Shown: positions 36,132 to 48,010, counted from the first letter of the stretch. The stretch is DNA of 64,000 nucleotides from Inonotus obliquus (GCA_032164295.1 JAJHTX010000003.1:2294001-2358000); one strand, 5' to 3'. Numbers and translations are program-made. The notes: generated by a model not told the origin, from the letters alone.

Positions 36132-39100
36132 ATGGCATTCTTCGGATCCAAGTCTATTGAGCGTGACTTGAGGCGGTCCTACTCAACAGACCGCCTCCGC
36201 CGAGACCACGACCGGACACGTACAACGTCAACTCCGACCTCCAACATGCAACCACACAAATTACACAGATCAAAATCAACCATGCCCTCTGCTGACGAGT
36301 TTGGCGTTGTGCCATGTGGAATGAGTAGTGGAAAGGGGGACCCACCCTCGTTGACATTCTCGACTACGACGGCCTCCGTTTCGCTTACCTCCCATCCATT
36401 AACACCTGTTGCATCACCCTCGTTATCCGTCCCGGTCTCCGTCAACGGGACACGTAGCCCTTCGTCGTCTCCTACGAGTTCGCTACATAAGCAACCGTCG
36501 TCGAGGACGAGGACAATCAGTGGGAGTGGAAGCAAACATTCGACAAACTCACATTCCTCGAACCCCTCTCGCAGACGCACACCTCAACTCGAAGTGGAAG
36601 AGGCCCCTTCATCCGATGCGGTGGCACGCTTACGCCGCCCAAGTACCGGATCAAGTAGTAGTAAGAAGGGTGACGCGGTAACTCGGACATATTCATCGTC
36701 GGAGCTTAAGGTGGAACGTACCGTTTCCAAGTCACGATCTAAAAATTCTATGCACGCACAGGCGATCAATGATGGCGCTGTTGGTGCTGCGGAGTCGGGC
36801 ACGTCGGGGATTATTCCTGCTCGTCCGCCCCGGAGTACGCGCCCTCCTGATACGATTCAAGCAAGCTCGTCTAAGCCCTCACCTCCTTCCAGCACAAAGG
36901 TCGTCGCTTCTCCAAGTCAGAAGCATAATGAACCGCTAAAACGCGGTGACTCACGAGTGACACGAAATGTCTCTTCTTCCTCAACTCCCTTAACCAGTCC
37001 TTCGAATGCTAGGCTTCCATTGAAGCAGATTGCATCTCCATCCTCCTCCTCTGGTCCTACTATGTCGTCCACTGCGTTACGACGTGAAGACTCCTCGTTA
37101 TCAGTACCGGCGAATGCGAAAAAAGCCTCTTGTGGGAACGCGTCTGACAGTTCCTACGGCACTCCCTTTACAGAATTCGGCGTCGGTGGGTTCAACGTCA
37201 AACGCCTACTATCGAAACCAGCTGCGAACACTGCATCAGCCGGCGTGCGTTCCGAGCCCGATGCGAGTACGGACTCGTACGACTCGTATGGCGCGTACGC
37301 ACTTGCAGCGAGACGACGGCGTGTGGAAGGAAGAGGTGACGCGACGACGACACCTTCATCTATCTACTCGTTGACAGGAGGGAATTTGAGCGCAGGATCG
37401 CGGGATCATTCGCGTAAGCCGACGACTTCTGATCCGGAACCACCACGGCACGGTATGGGTAGCCTTGGGCGTTCAAGGGGATTAGAGTGGGGACACGTTC
37501 TTGGTCGAGAAAGGGAACGCGAACGCGAGCGAGGAAAGGCACATACGCGAGAAGGTTCGTCGTATTCGCTTTCCTCACCTTCAGAAGGTGCACCTGGGTA
37601 TCCATACGGTCTAGCCTACGAGCGGATAAATGACCGTCGAGGGAATAAAAATACCCGTCCTGTCATTCAACTTACTACAAGTGCCGTTAGACGCCTTTCA
37701 GCTTTTGGGATAAGAGAGGCGGACCGTAATCACGAGCGCGAGAGGTCCCATTCGCCCGCGACGCCTATGACGTTCGGGCCTGCTCCATCTCCGACACCAT
37801 CGCCGCTTACAGGAGCATCGGCGTCAAACAGTCGTCCCGGGACGCGAACTGGAGGACGCATATCGACCCAGCCGTCACCAACAACAACTAGTTCGAGTGT
37901 TGTTCGTCGAGCGGAATCGCCAAGACCACCTGTCGGGCTAACACCCGCAGAGATCGTCGCGCATCAGTATAAGGAACAAGAACGTCGACGGGCGGAGCTT
38001 GAACGCGAGGCTACGAGGGAAGCGGAGGTACCAGAGATGATACACACGTCCATGCAGTCGATAGACATTGGCGAGTTTGAGTATGAGAAGTCTCAGAGGA
38101 CCGTGCGTGTCAGGGACAGGGAGCAAGACAAGGAGCAAGCCAGCTCACTTGTCCGTCGAGCTAGTGCAAACGCACTTTCGAGTCCTACCTCCCATGTCTC
38201 AAATCCTAGTCATCACAAGAGCGACGGGAACACCATAGGGGAGCCTCCATCCACTCCGTATTATACCGTCTTTGGTGAACCTAGCGGGCGCATCGTTAAT
38301 ATTGGCTCGGCGCGAGACAGTGCTTTTGGCATATTTAATCGCGCACAGGAGAAAAGGGCGAAGGAGACCGAGCAAGCCGTTGTATCAGAACTCTCGGGGT
38401 GCGCCTCAAGTGGTATCTCCGTCACCACCACCACAACAACAAACGGGTCCACCGATGCACTTGGTGCTATAATCACCGTAGAGAAACCGTCCAAGTCGCA
38501 AACACTCCGACGTAAGCTTTCGCGCAAGATGTCTGGGAAGTTTAAGGGTGATGGGGGTTTGGCGCGGAGTGGTGGCGGTACTAGTGGTGGCGCTAGTGGC
38601 AGGGAAAGTGGAAAGGAATCATGCGATGGACGTGATGAGAGGCTTGAACTTGGGGAGTTACTTGCCGGAGGAAGTGGTCTAGGCGGTGACGATTGGTATA
38701 CATACGGCACGGAAGGTATCTTACGCGCTCGACCTAGCTTGACGCTGAATACCTCGACGGCGACTTCCGGGAGGCGAAGTGCGACGCTTCCGAGAGAGAA
38801 GAATCCTACATCGGTGAAGATGTCGTTGGATAGCTACGTTGCTGTTCAGAGCGTCGAGTCAGCGTCGGGTGGGGTGCTACCGTCTGCGATGAATGGTGTA
38901 CCATCTGGTATGCATGGAAAGAATCGACCGAAGGACGAGAAGGATAAGGATAAAGGGAAATTATGGGGTCTCGTGAAGCGCATTAGCTCAAATACGCTGA
39001 AGGACAAGTATAAACGATGTTCATCGGAGATGGTCCCACCCGTTCCGGCGCTTCCCCGAGATGTTTCATCCTCCACGCACGTATCACCGATACTCGATGA

Positions 39101-40571
39101 TGACAAATACAAATATCGACCTGACGGGGAAAGTCCCCGAGAAGGAAGAGGAGTAGGAGTGGACGCGTATGCTATTCATCTTGGTACTCCACCATCTTCC
39201 CGTCCGTCTTCACGAAGACCGTCAACTGCACCTGCGTTGAATTTTGGAGAGTTGAGTAGTGGTAATAAGGAAGGAAGGTTTGCTACGTTGCGAAAGAAGA
39301 CTTCTGTTGCTCAGGTTCGACCGACGACGTCTTCGTTACTTGGAACGTCTCCGACTACTCAAGTCTCTCGCCCCAGCGCCACGACTCGTTCGTCCTCACC
39401 CATGTCGTCCGATTTGCTCTTCTCGTATAAGCATTCGGACGTTTCGTCTGTGACTTCGTATGGAGATTTGACTTCTCCGAGTAGCAAGCTCTCCCGAGGT
39501 CATCCCGTTCTTGGTGAACACATTTTGCCACCAGAGACACTTTCCATGTTCGATGAGCTCAATATCAACTTTGAGCTACGAAAAGAGGACGATACGAGGA
39601 GTAAACCCGAATCTCGTGCTGCAGTAGCAGAAGGCTACGATAGCCTATTCTACGGCGAAGAACCCATGTGTCATCAAGCTTTACCTGTCCCGCCTCGACG
39701 ACCACCTTCAGCACCTTTAGTAAGAACAGACACAGTTGATGATTCACGATCGGAATCACCAACTATTCCTTCGTTCTCTGCGGATTATGCTATTAATACG
39801 TTTGGAAATCAGAATCGTAAACGAGCTGTTTCTACTGTTACTGGTTCGGAATTTGGAGGGAATGGTGGTGGTGCTGGTGTTGGTAAAGGGACAGGGTCGC
39901 CACCGGGTTCTTCTGGGTCGCCTGCTTCTTCGGTTAAAGGAGATCCTCCACCTCGGCCGCCACGAAGTGCACTTCGTGCACTTCCCATGCCGTCCACTAC
40001 AATAAACGCCAACTCCAACTCCAACGCATACATTCCACACTCACCACATATTCCTCCACCGCGTTCAACATCCTCCTCTTCACCCTCTCACGCACGTACG
40101 GTTTTTGAAGACCGAGTAGGTGGGCGTACTTCGATTGGAGGACACAGTCAAGCTTCTACAGCACGTCCAAGCGTCTTACGTTCTTCTTCGTCACCTTGTT
40201 CAACACCTTCTCCACCTCCACCTCCAGAACTCCTCGACTCATCCCATCAATCACCTGTCTCCGCTTCTGATTCTGCTTCTAGTACGATGACGTTCCGTGA
40301 TCTCAACATCAATCTCAACCTCAACCTCGACCTCAACTCTACCATCGCGAATTCGAATTCGAATGGTGGTGGGGTAGGTGATGGTGTTGTGGGTGGTGGT
40401 AGACCGACGTTAACGGAGAAGGAGAAAATGGAAAAATGGAATGATTTGTTGGATAGGAGCGAGAGAGCTGGTGGGACGTTGCATGTGGGAGTTGGAGGTG
40501 TTTTGTTGAGTGATCAGTTGAGAGAGTCGAGTTATGAACCGACGATTAGGGATTCGTTGTATGATTATTGA
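36132..40571 (+). CDS. Large Ser/Pro-rich disordered protein, single exon
   Basis: An uninterrupted 1,479-residue frame, unusual in this intron-dense window. I do not recognise a named family. The protein starts MAFFGSKSIERDLRRSYSTD and is mostly Ser/Thr/Pro/Arg low complexity, with short islands of better sequence. These are VKRLLSKPAA; AVRRLSAFGIREADRNHERE; a charged helix HQYKEQERRRAELEREATRE (about 610-630); YYTVFGEPSGRIVNIGSARD (about 710-730); a basic LRRKLSRKMSGKFKG (about 787-801); KLWGLVKRISSNTLKDKYKR (about 943-962); and a C-terminal EKMEKWNDLLDRSERAGGTL. The many R-x-x-S sites and basic patches suggest a phosphorylated cortical or signalling scaffold, which is inference. ATG 36132 is preferred over 36045 because the DNA between them looks like a 5' leader intron. 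Confidence 0.75.
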   Translation: MAFFGSKSIERDLRRSYSTDRLRRDHDRTRTTSTPTSNMQPHKLHRSKSTMPSADEFGVVPCGMSSGKGDPPSLTFSTTTASVSLTSHPLTPVASPSLSVPVSVNGTRSPSSSPTSSLHKQPSSRTRTISGSGSKHSTNSHSSNPSRRRTPQLEVEEAPSSDAVARLRRPSTGSSSSKKGDAVTRTYSSSELKVERTVSKSRSKNSMHAQAINDGAVGAAESGTSGIIPARPPRSTRPPDTIQASSSKPSPPSSTKVVASPSQKHNEPLKRGDSRVTRNVSSSSTPLTSPSNARLPLKQIASPSSSSGPTMSSTALRREDSSLSVPANAKKASCGNASDSSYGTPFTEFGVGGFNVKRLLSKPAANTASAGVRSEPDASTDSYDSYGAYALAARRRRVEGRGDATTTPSSIYSLTGGNLSAGSRDHSRKPTTSDPEPPRHGMGSLGRSRGLEWGHVLGRERERERERGKAHTREGSSYSLSSPSEGAPGYPYGLAYERINDRRGNKNTRPVIQLTTSAVRRLSAFGIREADRNHERERSHSPATPMTFGPAPSPTPSPLTGASASNSRPGTRTGGRISTQPSPTTTSSSVVRRAESPRPPVGLTPAEIVAHQYKEQERRRAELEREATREAEVPEMIHTSMQSIDIGEFEYEKSQRTVRVRDREQDKEQASSLVRRASANALSSPTSHVSNPSHHKSDGNTIGEPPSTPYYTVFGEPSGRIVNIGSARDSAFGIFNRAQEKRAKETEQAVVSELSGCASSGISVTTTTTTNGSTDALGAIITVEKPSKSQTLRRKLSRKMSGKFKGDGGLARSGGGTSGGASGRESGKESCDGRDERLELGELLAGGSGLGGDDWYTYGTEGILRARPSLTLNTSTATSGRRSATLPREKNPTSVKMSLDSYVAVQSVESASGGVLPSAMNGVPSGMHGKNRPKDEKDKDKGKLWGLVKRISSNTLKDKYKRCSSEMVPPVPALPRDVSSSTHVSPILDDDKYKYRPDGESPREGRGVGVDAYAIHLGTPPSSRPSSRRPSTAPALNFGELSSGNKEGRFATLRKKTSVAQVRPTTSSLLGTSPTTQVSRPSATTRSSSPMSSDLLFSYKHSDVSSVTSYGDLTSPSSKLSRGHPVLGEHILPPETLSMFDELNINFELRKEDDTRSKPESRAAVAEGYDSLFYGEEPMCHQALPVPPRRPPSAPLVRTDTVDDSRSESPTIPSFSADYAINTFGNQNRKRAVSTVTGSEFGGNGGGAGVGKGTGSPPGSSGSPASSVKGDPPPRPPRSALRALPMPSTTINANSNSNAYIPHSPHIPPPRSTSSSSPSHARTVFEDRVGGRTSIGGHSQASTARPSVLRSSSSPCSTPSPPPPPELLDSSHQSPVSASDSASSTMTFRDLNINLNLNLDLNSTIANSNSNGGGVGDGVVGGGRPTLTEKEKMEKWNDLLDRSERAGGTLHVGVGGVLLSDQLRESSYEPTIRDSLYDY

Positions 40572-42037
40572 TTTTTAAAAAGACGTGGATGGACGAGGTG
40601 GGGTGAGGTGAGGTGAGCGATGGGTGGTGGGTTGGTTGCTAGAAGCTGTACATACGATTTATGGGTGCGGCACGACTGTCTGGACGGGAGCTGCCTCTCT
40701 TGTTTCCTACTCTTGTTGTTTATTCTCTCTCTTCCTCGTTTTCCTTCCTTCCTGTCCTTTTTTTGTCATTCCTGCATTGATATTTACCAATCAATCTCAT
40801 ACTGTTTTCTTGTTTTTTTACGTCTTCCTGTTTTTCTGTTTTCGCTTTGTTTTCTATCATGAATTCTACCATCATCCGTCAAATCGTATACGTATTCGTC
40901 TTGTGCTATATTATCCCCTCCTTCTCCTTTCAATTTCAGTTTCATTGGACTTGTGCATTTGTGCATTCGAGCATTGGAGTGCTTTTTATCCACGATCGCT
41001 TACACTCATTTCATTTCGACTCAGGTCCTTCCTTCCTTTCCGCCCCCCCCCCTTTGCACTTTTTACATCTCATATCTCATACTTCGTTTCTCATATCTCA
41101 TATGTCATATTCCCCCAAGTCGCGAATCCCGAATCCTGACTTTCATATCCATCTATTCGAGTCTCAACTTCAAATCTCAACTTGATTACTTGTTTTAATC
41201 CCAAACTCCAAACTCCGAATTCCAAATTTCGAATTCCTGATCGTGAATTCCGAAAAGATGTTTCGTCGTTCGTTTCAAGTTGTTATTTTGCTATCATCAT
41301 TACTTAGACTTTTGAACGTCTCCATTGTCCAATCGTCCAAGTGTCTGTGTATACCCCCATCCCCCAGTTATAAGTTGTTATTATCAAGATGTCTAGTTTT
41401 TTTTTGCTTGTTATTTTTTTCCTTTCCTATTATTTCTTTGTGTCGTTAATGATGTTGTTCACTTCTTCCGTAGTGGATTCGCTTTTTTTTTCTCCCTTTC
41501 TCTCTTTTTCTTGGTTAGTGAGTAATTACTACTACTACATACATACATATATAGCACGTTGTAGAAACTTTTTCTCTCTTTTCTCTTTTCTTTTTTCTTG
41601 TTCACTTCGTTTATCTTTGGAAGAACAAGTATATGAGAGAATTCTTCGAGTTTTTTTTGTGATTTTTGAGTTGAGTTGAGTTGAGACGAGTGAGGATGAT
41701 CTCTCACGGTTATATGATTACATTTGATTCCATAAATTATTAGCCGCCCGCCGCCCGTCCCTAGACTTAGACTAATTACACGGTTACACGGTTATAAGCA
41801 AGTAATACGTGTCTTTTCGTGTCTTTTCCCGTCCCGTCCAATATCCCGCTCTAATACTTTTTCTTCATCTTCTCACCCTCTCACACCACTTTCGCCTCCG
41901 GAGTCCGCTCGTCTAACCTCCTCGTACTTAGCTCCCCTCCCTACCAGTGACCAGTTCAAACCTCAAATTTCGAATCTCGAAACCAAACCAACTCTTACCA
42001 CCCTCGGAACTATACCTTTCAACTGTAACTAATAGCT
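40572..42037. other. Intergenic, pyrimidine-rich
   Basis: T/C-rich DNA with long T runs (for example around 41399-41440 and 41486-41520). The open frames reflect this composition (Phe, Ser and Leu runs) and none is credible. It contains the 3' flank of the large gene and the leader of the next one. Confidence 0.5.
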
Positions 42038-43961
42038 ATGGGTGCTTTAACGAGCTCAGTCGCAGCTGAATCGGCAGCTGTGGGTGCGTTAGTTGCTGGT
42101 GTTGGTGGAGCTGCTGCATTTGCTATGTATAAACGCGTCGGTGCTGTGGACGAATCACCCAAGGCTGGGGATGGGAAAGAGAAAGAGAAAGAGAAAGGAA
42201 GGGGGGAAGGGAAAGCTGCTACGACTACTACGTTATCGACAACAGCGAATAAAAAGAATAAAGGGAAGAAGAAGAAAGGTGCCTCTTCGGCTAATGTTCC
42301 TGCTGTCACGGTTGTGGAGGACGGGGACGAAAAGAAATCAGACGCAGACGCAGATGCAGAACTCGACGAAATCCTCGAACGTGCCAAAATTGAACGTGCA
42401 CAAGTTGAGGCGAAGCGTTTGCTAAATCAGATGGAGAGAAGTAAAGGGATGATTCCTGGGGCTTTTGAACGGGATTTGGATGTTGAAGGGGGATTGGGTT
42501 TGAGTGAGGGTGAGGGTGTGGTAGCTAGTGGGAAGGAGAGGAAGAAGAAGAAAGGGAAGAAAGTGGAGAAGGGGCCCCGGGAGAAGAACACGGGTAATTC
42601 ACCGGCGTCGAATGCATCTAACGCGGTAGATGGAGTTGGCAAGGAAGCAGTCGCATCGAGTTCGACCACCACTAAACGCGCGGAAGGTCCTTCCAAGAAG
42701 TCTAGCCAACCCCGACCTCATCCACAGCAACCTTCTGAACCAGCTCCTACATCTGTACAAGCAAGTAGCACCAATGCACCGAAGAAGTCAAAGAAACGTA
42801 AAGGCGGTACAGTGACGAAAACGTCTGGAACTACTGATACAAACGTGTCTTCCACTATCACGCCCAATCCAAACGAAAACGCGTCGTTGGTGTCATTACA
42901 ATCATCCCAGGTCCTTGGGATGAGTCTTACTTTGAGCGATGCACCAGAAGACGCGTCTTGGACGCGTGTTTCGACGCGTAAGAAGACTTCGGGGACGAAT
43001 ACATCTACATCTACATCTCAGCAAGAACAACAACGTCAGAAACAGTCTCGTGGTATCGGTGGTACGACACAAAGCCAGACTGAAGCGGAGCTGTTCACGA
43101 GTGATACGAACCTTACGGGTAGTGGTATCACGGATCCTGAGAACCCTTCCAATTCTAATTCTGAAGAGGAAGAGGAAGACGGGGATGAGGAGGGGAGCGT
43201 ACGTCAACCGGAGAATCGTAGGACTTTCGTGGAGCGTATGTTACCACGTCCTAGGAAGACGGGTGTTGAAGAGTAAGTCATAAACCACTCTTTGTCTATC
43301 GCTTTACTCTAGTTTCGCCTGAATAATGATCACTGATATTCTAACTGACTCCTGATTATTTGTCCCATCTCATAGTATTGAGGACGAACCCCTCCAACCA
43401 ACTCTCGCACGCGTAATACGCGTTAAATCCAAACCTGTGGCAGGTGAGAAACCCGCTAAAGGTTTCTCTTGGGGAGATTATGAGGAGTACGCATATGCGA
43501 ATGTGGAGAACGTAGATGATGGGACTAGTGCGGATGGAGATGAGGATGATGCTTGGGAGGAGGTTAAGAGCAAGAAGCGAACCAGTAAGTACTATCTATT
43601 TACTATACTTCTCCGTTTCTGTCCAAGTCGCAAATACTAACGATCATCATTCGTCACAGAACCAGATCGTTCAACATCAACATCCCCCTTCACCCCACCT
43701 TCCATCCCTTCCCAACCTTCCCAATCTTCCCAAACAACAAAAAAACAACGCCAAAACGCCAAACGCAAGGAAGACAACCGACAAGCTAAGGAAAACGCAG
43801 AACGTGAGAGGTTAGAAACGTTACAGAGACATCGAAGGGAGCAGGAGAGGGAAAAGATTGCTGAGCAATATCGTAACTCGAAAGCAGGAACGGGAGGGAA
43901 GAAAGGAGCTAGTGGAGGTATGAATGCGAGCGTTGAAGGTGGGAAACTTGTTTGGGACTGA
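42038..43961 (+). CDS. Membrane-anchored Lys/Ser-rich protein of unknown function
   Basis: A 581-residue protein in three exons: 42038-43272, 43376-43584 and 43660-43961. The N-terminus (MGALTSSVAAESAAVGALVA and AFAMY) forms one hydrophobic segment followed by Lys-rich sequence, suggesting a signal anchor with the bulk in the cytosol. An acidic and heptad-like part (DAELDEILERAKIERAQVEA, then KRLLNQMERSKGMIPGAFER) is followed by a long disordered region. Conserved-looking islands come late: SWTRVSTRKK, RRTFVERMLPRPRKTGVEE, KGFSWGDYEEYAYANVEN, DDAWEEVKSKKR, and a charged coiled coil ending EKIAEQYRNSK. The protein ends GGKLVWD. I have no named family for it; conserved fungal hypothetical is the honest label. 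Confidence 0.8.
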
Positions 43962-44542
43962 GTTGGAAGTTGGAGTTGGGAGAGGATCTTAAAAAATCAG
44001 GCCTCCTGCTTGGTCAATACCTCTAATACCTCTGTTCGAACTTCATTTTTCCGGGTATATTCAATTTCGAAATTACACTCCTACATAATAGACATCTTCA
44101 TTTTCGAGGCTACAGTTGGTTTGGCACTAAATACTCCCACCTCCCACCCCTTCACAATCAATAACGGAATGGATTAATCTTACGGGTGACAACAATTGAT
44201 CACTAGTACTGTCGCACCGTATGTACATATTGGATTTGTTTTTAGGAAAAATCTATTGTGTTCCTTTTGTTCTTTGGATCCATCGACCCGACTGGAGTCC
44301 TGAATCTGAACAAGTGCTCTTTAGATTAAGGTTCAAAGCCCGGCCTGAATCTTGTTGGCTGCATGTGCAGCATGTCGAGAAAGACAGTGCACAGCGTATG
44401 ATGCTGTGATGGGATAGAAAGGGGGAGGGGAATGCAAAGTCAACGAAGACGATGGGAGGATGGAGCAACTAGTACTGTGGGAAAAGGGGGCCCACGTTAT
44501 TCACTCAAAGTAAGTGATATTCACAACAATATTATGTAATCT
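43962..44542. other. Intergenic between two convergent genes
   Basis: No gene seen. This stretch lies between the 3' ends of the Lys-rich gene and P3, at the outer limit of the inverted duplication. Confidence 0.45.
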
Positions 44543-45821
44543 CTACCATCTAACATTGCTAACAACCACCAAGTTTTCCGCCATATCCAGTTTCAGCAAC
44601 ATCTTCGCCAACCGCGCTGCTTTTTCTTGCGAGTGCGATTTAATAAGTCGGTAAAGACTCGCATCTCCGCCAAGGCACTGCATGACAAACCCGACCTTGT
44701 CGCGAAGTTCAGACAGTTTATGTGGATCGGCCTGCCTCTCACCGCGTACGTTTGCGGGATTTGATCTAGCCGCAATGAATAACGCTTTAGTCTGCTTGTA
44801 CAGGCCATCGATGATCTGACAATGGAATTCGAGGACGCCCGCGGGAGGTTTGGGAGCGTCTTTGTAAGTTTGCGCAAGTATCTGCACGAGTCCCAGCAAG
44901 ACTGGATTCTCAGTAGATCTAAGCGATGGGATCAAAGCGAGTTGCATCACGTTCATACAAAGCTGGCCCATCCTCTTCGTACTCGTAATAGCCAAGTCCG
45001 AGTGATTCACGTAAACATTGTAAATCAAATGAAGACGATGGCCATGCCGCACTGGGTCCGTCTCGACCTTCGTCCCCGGGCCGTTAAAGCACAAGAGGAC
45101 GGAGATCAGACCCTTCTCGCTATTAGTCCGGAAATCGTATTCCCGGTGCTTGTCGTGGTGGGTGCTTTTGACACGAATTTTGCCGCCCGAATATTTGTCG
45201 TCAGGTTTGGCGATGACGATTACCGTTGCGACTTTCAGTTCCGCTTTTTCGTCCGTTGGTGAAACCGCCCTTGATTTGGGTTAGAACGGGGTAAGCAATT
45301 ACTATGCATCGTTGGCTGACTTACGAGGGGTCGAGAAAGTTTTCGCTGTCAATGCGCGAAGAAAGGTAAGCAAATGACTTTGACTCCATGTGTTAGACAA
45401 CTGACCCATAACCTTCCCCAAATATTGCAAGCTCAGCCAGCTCGCACGTAAAGTGACTAGCAAGGCCTTGATTTATCATGATCGTGCCCACTGCTGCATT
45501 CAACGTCTTTTGCCAACTCTCTAGATTGCGTATGTGCACTTCCTCCGGCAAGCAACGGAGAAACGTTCTACCATCCGTGTGCATATTTTTTCTAAAATCG
45601 ACACATCCGGCGACAGCCATATTGAACATTAAGGGGCCCCTGGGCTGTATTCTGCCCACGAAGATGTCGAGACCATCATCTCTCTGGATCTGCATGTCTA
45701 GAGACTTTTCAGGTTCATAGAACCCGATAGTCGCGATCTGCAGACATGAGTTAGAGAGGCGTGGTTACAGAAGCAAGAGTATGTATACCTGTAGGATTGT
45801 TTTGAATGTCCAAGCATCCAT
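44543..45821 (-). CDS. P3: 2OG-Fe(II) oxygenase-like protein lacking iron ligands
   Basis: Intact P family member, 370 residues in four exons: 45821-45789, 45737-45406, 45345-45325 (21 nt) and 45269-44543. It starts at MDAWTFKTILQ because the ATG used by its relatives is TTG here. The metal-site segment reads NFLDPSAVSPTDEK, so both the His and the Asp of the HxD motif are replaced (Ser and Val). The strand YSGGKIRVK is followed by GTKVETDPVRHGHRLHLIYN, with Lys-Val where active enzymes have the distal His, but the Arg is kept. The C-terminal helical part (QILAQTYKDAPKPPA, GLYKQTKALF) is shared by the family. The tail after KLDMAENL differs from P2 and P4. Its frame and splice sites survive despite divergence, suggesting it is expressed. 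Confidence 0.68.
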
Positions 45822-46920
45822 GTTGATTTGCGTAGACAATATTTCGATACAGCAGAGTCAAACGAGTATATGAGTGAGGTTTGTGAGGGAGGAAGTAATG
45901 AGCCCTTAATCCCAGAAACTTCGGAATTTATACCACGGTCGGGTACCTGAAAATCACCAGCCACAAAGAAGCCACAACCCGAGATTCCAACATTGACCAG
46001 CCACCACGTTTCACCTTATTGATGCAGTCAATGGCGTGAAGAGGCTGGCCAACCTCTGAGATCATTGGATCGGACTGAAGTGGCCCGGGCCATATGCCGA
46101 GATTGTCCGTAGACATGTAACACAAGGCTGGTTGCATGATTTCGGAGCATGAGACTGAAGCGACGCAACCAAGCCCATATTACGCGTCACGGTTGCCTAC
46201 ATACAGTTCATGACAGTAGTCAGACGAATACCGGGCCTTGACCTCGAATTTTTGACTCCATTCGTGGCCTGGTGGCCAAAGAAACACAGACATGGCCTGC
46301 CACAAATGGAAAGGCCAAACAACATCTTGGCTGTGGCCTCATTCTTTCTCTTGGATAGACTTATGGCCTAGTCTCGCATAGACACCAGCCAAAGTGGCTT
46401 ATGTAGCCAGCGAACTGAAGTAGTCTCAGTGGACGTCGACAAGAATTTGCTGCTTCGATGGGAAAAATCCATTTTATTCAAAGTGATCACAACGCTGATC
46501 TCTCAGCCTGTTACAGTGCCGTAATCCAAGTCAAATCATTGGGATATCCTACCTGGGATGGTGGCCTATTTCGTATTCATGTGAATACCGTACATGGGAT
46601 GAGCGTGAAAGCCTTTGCACACAGAATCCATCTTAATCGTCGCCTCGGGAAAGCAGCAGAGGAGGGTGATATCGCTTCTATCGGAAATCGAATGATACGG
46701 GAGTCTACTATGGAGTCTGCTCAAATGGAGTCAATAAGCACAATGTAGTTATCAGAGCATATCTATGATCTATACGGTCCCACTCGTGCTCTCCCCCCAC
46801 ATTCGAGGAGATGAGAAAAATCGATAAACATATGTAAATACATGAAAGACTAAAATAGTTCGTTTTAAGTACCAAATTCCGAATTCCACAAATTTGTACA
46901 ATAACCGAGATACAGGCCTA
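45822..46920 (-). repeat. Conserved upstream block, copy 3 (promoter region of P3)
   Basis: Inverted copy of the block upstream of P. A TATAAATTCC box lies at about 45930-45935 on the - strand, roughly 110 bp before the P3 start. The 82-bp segment has the same orientation relative to P as in copy 2, but its boundary repeats have decayed (GTGAAA and TCGGAAA). The opposite-strand frame MGKIHFIQSDHNADL is open here for 96 codons. Confidence 0.75.
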
Positions 46921-46945
46921 TTACAAACGGAAACGCATACAAAAC

Positions 46946-48010
46946 TCAGGCATTAGGATACAATGGTACTATTCCTTTACTCGACATCAAAAAGCAAGAC
47001 CTCTGCAACTCTATCGCCAATATTCTCAACCGAAAGTTCTTTCCCTTTCTCACCAAACACGTACGCTCCATCCCCCGGACCCCCTCTCGTAGCACAACAC
47101 TTTCACCTGTACCATTCTCGCCGTCACTGGTGGCACCATAGATACGCACACTCGCGCCGTTCGCCTCAGCAGGATTGTAGCCACTTGTCTGCACGACATG
47201 TACATACTTCTTCCTCGCCTCCTCCACCTTCCCTTCCGGCCTCTGCGTCTGAATATTCCAAACTTTCTCTGGAAAACCTGAACTCAGCTTCGTCCCAGGA
47301 CTCAACAAGCTAGCCCAAAGCGTTACAGGACTCTGAACAGGTGCAGGTCCTTCGCCTTCCCTTTCGTGTACAACCCCATCTTCTCCTACAGGTGCAACTA
47401 TTCGACACCATTTATCACGCTTGTCGTCGTCGGAGAAATGGCGTGTGAAGTATTTGGCTGGGAGGTTGGGTTTCCATGGTAGAGTCCAAATTTGTAAGAA
47501 GTGGACCGGGGAGGGAGAGGAAGAAGGACATCTTTCGGAATGTGAGATTCCTGGAGAGCCTGCGGAGGTTAGTTGGAGGTCTCCTCGGTGCAGAAATTCC
47601 GTGTTGGACATCGAGTCTTTACTATTAAGCACAACAACGCGGATATTAGTGGAGTAAAGAGAGAAGGGAGGAAAGCATGAACATACTGCTCGAGTTCACC
47701 GGAAACGACGTAGGAGAAAATCTCAAACTCGCTATGCGAATGCGTTCCAAATCCTGTTCCAGGTTGGACACGATCCTCATTTATGACGCGTAAACTACCG
47801 GTTTGCATGTGGTTTTGGTCTTGATACCTATATCCGATACCATTCAATTAGCATACACCCCGAACCCGAAGACGAATGGAAAGAAGGAACGAACATAGCA
47901 AATGAAAACGTATGAAACGACTTTAACCACCCACGATCTGCATGTCCACGATCTTTACTCCAACGAGGGATAATCTTGACACCACTCGCGATATCCAAAT
48001 CAACGACCAT
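46946..48010 (-). pseudogene. Second pirin copy with a frameshifted C-terminus
   Basis: Nearly identical to the intact pirin, with the same three exons and all four metal ligands (GTHSHSEFE and ISHSE). An 8-bp insertion near 47071-47085 (TCCGGGGG in the coding sense) after SVVLREG shifts the frame. The normal ending with AYVFGEKG and VAEVLLFDVE is replaced by VRGMERTCLV and about 40 unrelated residues ending PLYPNA. The last cupin strands are therefore lost. The N-terminus reads MVVDLDIA instead of MGVDLDIA. It is most likely a recent pseudogene; a partly functional protein cannot be excluded. Confidence 0.8.

Noticed and set aside
44331..44345. Possible tRNA B-box (GGTTCAAAGCC)
   Set aside because: No matching A-box and no cloverleaf could be found around it.
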